From contig NZ_JAMXMX010000004.1 of the NCBI RefSeq assembly GCF_024055725.1, positions 310,001-374,000 on the forward strand: a stretch of 64,000 nucleotides of DNA, given 5' to 3'. This DNA is from Actinoallomurus spadix. Its GTDB lineage: Bacteria > Actinomycetota > Actinomycetes > Streptosporangiales > Streptosporangiaceae. Positions 61,031-64,000 of the stretch are shown here, piece after piece (the stretch's first letter is position 1; every line of letters begins with the position of its first letter). Below the pieces are notes generated by a model. It was not told where the DNA came from. It was given only the letters and a program-made list of their open reading frames with translations, and did no database searches. The position numbers and the translations under genes are program-made.

Positions 61031-63808
61031 TCACGGCCGGGCGGCCGGCGGCTCGGGGGGCCGCGCCTCGAGGGCGTCGCGGAGCGCGGCACGGGACGTG
61101 ATCCCCAGCTTCGGGAACACCCGGTACAGGTGCGACGAGACGGTTCGCGGCGAAAGGAACAGCCGCGACGCGATCTGTGGGTTCGACAGCCCTGTCGCCG
61201 CGAGCCTGGCGACCTCCAGCTCCTGAGGGGTGAGGGGCGCGCCGGCCTTGCCCGGGGCGGTCCGCGTCATTCCGGTGGCGCGGAGCTCTGCCGCCGCCCG
61301 GGCCTCCCACGAGCGTGCCTCGAGCTGCTCGAAGCGGTCGCGGGCGGCAGCCAGCTGTACGCGGGCGTCGCGGTTGAGTCCCTGACGGCGCAACGTCTCG
61401 CCGTACGCCAGATGAGCACGGCCGACCTCGAATGGCCACTGCTCGATGCCCGGCACCGCGAGCGCCTCCTCGAAGCGCCGGGGCATGTCCTCGGAAGCCG
61501 AGGTCATCGCCGTGATCGTGGCCGAGGTCAGCGCGAACCGCGACGAGAGGCGGGCGACGTCGGCGTCGCGCACCGCGTCCGCGTGCCGTCGCGCCTCGTC
61601 GAGGCGCCCGGTACGCACGGCCGCCTCGACGAGGTCCGGCGCGGACCACACGGCCTCGGGGTTGAAGAGCGGCAGCGTCCCGGGTGTGCAGATCGCCGTG
61701 GCGTGCCGGAAAGCCGTCTCGAAGTCGCCGGCGCCCGAGGCTGCCCGGGCCGCCGCCTGGTGAGCGCAGTTCTCCATCCGCCGCAGCCCCCTGGGCCCTG
61801 ACCAGCCCCAGATGGCCTCGCAGTGGTCACGGCAGGCGTCGAGGTCGCCGCGCTGGGCCGCGACCATCGCGGCGACGTAGTGCCCCACCTGAGCGAACAG
61901 ATGGTAGCCCGTCTCCTCGCACAGCGCGATCAGCTCGGCCGCGGCGTCCGCCGACGCCCGCCACCGGCCGGCGTACAGGTCGTCGAGGGCAACGAAGATC
62001 AGACCCGGCATACTCGCCCCGACCGCGCCGCCGTCGCGGCCGTCGCGGATGACCTGGGACACGGCCTCGCGGCAGGCCGGGAGGCGGTCGAGGTACGAGG
62101 CGGCCAGGGCGGTGCGGATGACCACGTCGGCGTCGGTCTCGCCCTTCAGCTGCGCGATCTCGTCGTCCAGGCGGCGCAGCAGGTCGTCGGTGACGCCGCC
62201 GGGGTCGTGGTGGATCCGCGCCAACGACACGGCGGCGGCGGGAGGCGCGTCGGGAAACCGGGCGAGCATGCCGGCCAGAGGCTCCCAGTGCTCCGGCCGG
62301 CCCGAGTATTCGCCGGCGAGCGTGAGGGTGAAGAGCGCGGTCTCCAGCTCGCCGTGGGGCAGGCCGGAGGGGAACGGAACCTGCTCGATCGTCTTCAGCA
62401 GGAGCGCGAGGGCCGTGTCCGCGTCACCCTCCGTTACGAGCACGAGGAAGCCGGCGGCGGCGGCCGCCGCAAGTGACCGGGCCGCCGGGTCGCCCCGCAC
62501 CTCGCGCATGATCTCGTGCGAAATCTCCAGATGACCGGCGACCCAGGCGGCGACGTAGGCGGCCTGCGACCTGCGGCGCCTCCGGTCGATCTGGCCGGGG
62601 CTCAGCTCGGCCGCACGCCGCAGCCGCATGATCGCGCCGGCGGCGTCGCCGCGCCGCAGGCTGATCTGGGCCGCCGACTCGATGACGGCGGCGACCACCT
62701 CGTCGGGCGCCGTCGTGGCCCTCGCGAGGTGATCACCGCGACGTTCGGGCTGGTCGGCCAGGGCGTCGGCCAGCCGGCGGTGGGCGCCGCGTCGCTGCTC
62801 GCCGGTGGAACCGTCGACCACCGCACACCTGACCAGCGGATGCCGGAAGCGCACGGCGCGGCCGCTCGCCGCGACCTTGACCAGGTGGTCGCGCTCCGCG
62901 GGAGCGAGCCCGTCGAGCAGACCCGGCCCGCCGGCCGCCTCGAGAACGCCGATGTCGCCGGAGCCTTCGAGAGCCGCGAGAAGCAGCAGGTCGCGCGTCT
63001 CCTGTGGTAGTCGTTCGACGCGGGCGGCGTACAGGGTACGGACTTCTCGCCCCTGGCCGCTCACCCACCCCACCCGTCCGCCGTACGGAGCGCCGGACGC
63101 ACTGGTGGACCCGGCGAACTCGAGCAGAGCGAGGGGATTGCCCTGCGCTTCGCCCGCCACCGTCAGGAGGATCCGGCGAGGGAGGTGAGCGAAGCGCCGG
63201 GACAACAGTCGCAGTGCGTCCGCGTCGTCGAGCGGCGCGATCTCGAGCTCTGCCAGGCCGGTGGGCCGGAACGACCCGCTGGACTCCGCTCGCCGGGTCC
63301 CGAGCAGCCCGATGCGGTGACCGCCCAGTCTTCTGGCGACGAAGGCCACCGCGGACCGGCTCGCGTGGTCGATGACGTGGAGGTCGTCGACCACGAGGAG
63401 CAGCGGCTGTTCCTTCGCAACCTCGCCGAACAGCGACAGGGCCGCGTTCAGGACGGCGATCGGGCGCGGCGCGGGGCCGACGCCGAGACCGAGCGCGACC
63501 TCGAGGGTCTCTTTCAGGGAACGCGGCAGACGGCCGAGCTCGCGCGACAGCGAGACGACGAGCTGGTGCAGGCCCGCGAAGCTGATGTCCGTCTCGTACT
63601 CGACGCCGCTCCCGCGGATGACGCGCATCCCCTTCGCGACCGCCAGCTCGGCGGTCGCGTCCAGGAGCGCCGTCTTTCCCACACCTGGATCACCGGTGAG
63701 CAGGAGGGCGGCTCCGTCCGTCCCGGCCTCGTCCAGGAACGCCGCGAGCTCGGCGAGCTCGCGGTCTCGCCCGACCAGTCCGGTCGGGTCGGCGCCCACG
63801 CCTGCCAC
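61031..63808 (-). CDS. Large ATP-binding LuxR-family (LAL) transcriptional regulator
   Basis: 925 residues. N-terminal AAA/STAND ATPase (LVGRDRELAELAAFLDEAGT; Walker A LTGDPGVGKTALLDA at about 37-51; Walker B LLLVVDDLHVID), a long helical, TPR-like middle, and a C-terminal LuxR HTH (LTPQELEVARLAATGLSNPQ; IASRLFLSPRTVSSHLYRVF). LALs activate sugar, antibiotic or stress genes after ligand and ATP binding. Located 146 bp upstream of the ABM-SDR pair on the same strand, so that pair is the nearest target. Start may be ATG 63808 or a little downstream. Confidence 0.92.
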   Translation of the reverse strand: MAGVGADPTGLVGRDRELAELAAFLDEAGTDGAALLLTGDPGVGKTALLDATAELAVAKGMRVIRGSGVEYETDISFAGLHQLVVSLSRELGRLPRSLKETLEVALGLGVGPAPRPIAVLNAALSLFGEVAKEQPLLLVVDDLHVIDHASRSAVAFVARRLGGHRIGLLGTRRAESSGSFRPTGLAELEIAPLDDADALRLLSRRFAHLPRRILLTVAGEAQGNPLALLEFAGSTSASGAPYGGRVGWVSGQGREVRTLYAARVERLPQETRDLLLLAALEGSGDIGVLEAAGGPGLLDGLAPAERDHLVKVAASGRAVRFRHPLVRCAVVDGSTGEQRRGAHRRLADALADQPERRGDHLARATTAPDEVVAAVIESAAQISLRRGDAAGAIMRLRRAAELSPGQIDRRRRRSQAAYVAAWVAGHLEISHEIMREVRGDPAARSLAAAAAAGFLVLVTEGDADTALALLLKTIEQVPFPSGLPHGELETALFTLTLAGEYSGRPEHWEPLAGMLARFPDAPPAAAVSLARIHHDPGGVTDDLLRRLDDEIAQLKGETDADVVIRTALAASYLDRLPACREAVSQVIRDGRDGGAVGASMPGLIFVALDDLYAGRWRASADAAAELIALCEETGYHLFAQVGHYVAAMVAAQRGDLDACRDHCEAIWGWSGPRGLRRMENCAHQAAARAASGAGDFETAFRHATAICTPGTLPLFNPEAVWSAPDLVEAAVRTGRLDEARRHADAVRDADVARLSSRFALTSATITAMTSASEDMPRRFEEALAVPGIEQWPFEVGRAHLAYGETLRRQGLNRDARVQLAAARDRFEQLEARSWEARAAAELRATGMTRTAPGKAGAPLTPQELEVARLAATGLSNPQIASRLFLSPRTVSSHLYRVFPKLGITSRAALRDALEARPPEPPAARP

Positions 63809-63956
63809 TACCTTCGCCCGCCTCGCATTCGCCGCGTCCCTCGTCCTGCCGCGCCGAGCAGTCGAACGACCGGCCGCGCACGTGAGCAGGCATTATCTCA
63901 CCGGCAGAACGCGCGTGCGAAGGGCCCGTGTCCGCGCGGGCGGCCACCACGACGCA

Positions 63957-64000
63957 TCAGCGGCCGCCCGGGAGCCGGCGCAGCCGGCGGGCCTCCTCGG
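63957..64000 (-). CDS. C-terminal end of an unidentified protein (partial)
   Basis: Minus-strand frame reads EEARRLRRLPGGR and stops with TGA at 63957-63959; third positions are all G or C. The gene would run in from beyond the window's right edge. Too short to name. Confidence 0.4.
   Translation of the reverse strand, partial: EEARRLRRLPGGR

Overview
The window is very GC-rich, with codons that almost always end in G or C, GTG starts in many genes, and short overlaps of the ATGA/GTGA type inside operons. Together with the gene content (MarR/TetR/LuxR-LAL regulators, Ser/Thr kinase with FHA partner, CBM2 and CBM13 secreted glycosidases, DUF3073, DUF5685, group 3b hydrogenase) this points to a filamentous actinomycete, probably of the Streptosporangiales/Thermomonosporaceae type. 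The genus cannot be fixed from the sequence alone. No rRNA, tRNA, CRISPR array or transposase was seen.

Layout. 1-2.1 kb: a MarR regulator facing a pirin and a VOC protein across a strongly palindromic operator. 2.2-5.4 kb: first part of a dormancy/hypoxia gene set (Hrp1-like CBS protein, universal stress proteins, CBS-BON protein). 5.5-8.3 kb: nagA, nagB and a LysR regulator. 8.4-14.4 kb: a six-gene aromatic ring-cleavage operon divergent from the LysR gene. 14.7-19.4 kb: FHA protein, Ser/Thr kinase, TetR regulator, saccharopine-dehydrogenase-like enzyme, and a tiny repetitive membrane peptide. 19.8-27.6 kb: carbohydrate use (FGGY kinase, secreted GH10 xylanase, GH27 alpha-galactosidase, SGNH esterase, GH15). 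27.7-31.2 kb: MarR, polysaccharide deacetylase, mannose-6-phosphate isomerase, esterase. 31.4-49 kb: the main dormancy-type island: a frameshifted double rubrerythrin, a P-type Ca-type ATPase, a HAD protein lacking its nucleophile, a universal stress protein, a GH65 phosphorylase, a complete group 3b [NiFe] hydrogenase operon with its protease, a GNAT/acyl-CoA ligase fusion and an Rv2004c-like APH/AAA kinase. 49-52.1 kb: PH-domain protein, a DUF5685 protein with an extreme Cys-rich tail, a formate/nitrite transporter and an Smr-domain protein. 52.2-57 kb: a small tryptophan-type cassette (TDO-like haem enzyme, PLP aminotransferase, two-part methyltransferase and a short ORF directly behind it) lying between two direct copies of the Smr gene. 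57.5-64 kb: DUF3073, ArsR, SulP transporter, then SDR and ABM genes next to a large LuxR-type regulator.

Two things stand out. First, at least eight 14-bp sites resembling the mycobacterial DosR/DevR box (GGGACyttcGGCCC type) sit in exactly those intergenic regions that border stress genes (about 3.6, 5.4, 35.3, 37.2, 44.7 and 47.4 kb). The genes they flank parallel the M. tuberculosis DosR regulon (Hrp1, CtpF, USPs, Rv2004c, the HAD-GH65 protein Rv2006) plus the hypoxic group 3b hydrogenase. The window therefore looks like a DosR-type dormancy regulon gathered on one stretch of chromosome. Second, the 4.8-kb cassette at 52.2-57.0 kb lies between direct repeats that include the end of the transporter gene and a whole Smr gene. 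It carries a TDO homologue whose substrate-carboxylate arginine is missing, and its methyltransferase is followed without a gap by a 65-codon ORF. This is the best candidate for an undescribed small-molecule or peptide pathway. Its product is not known.
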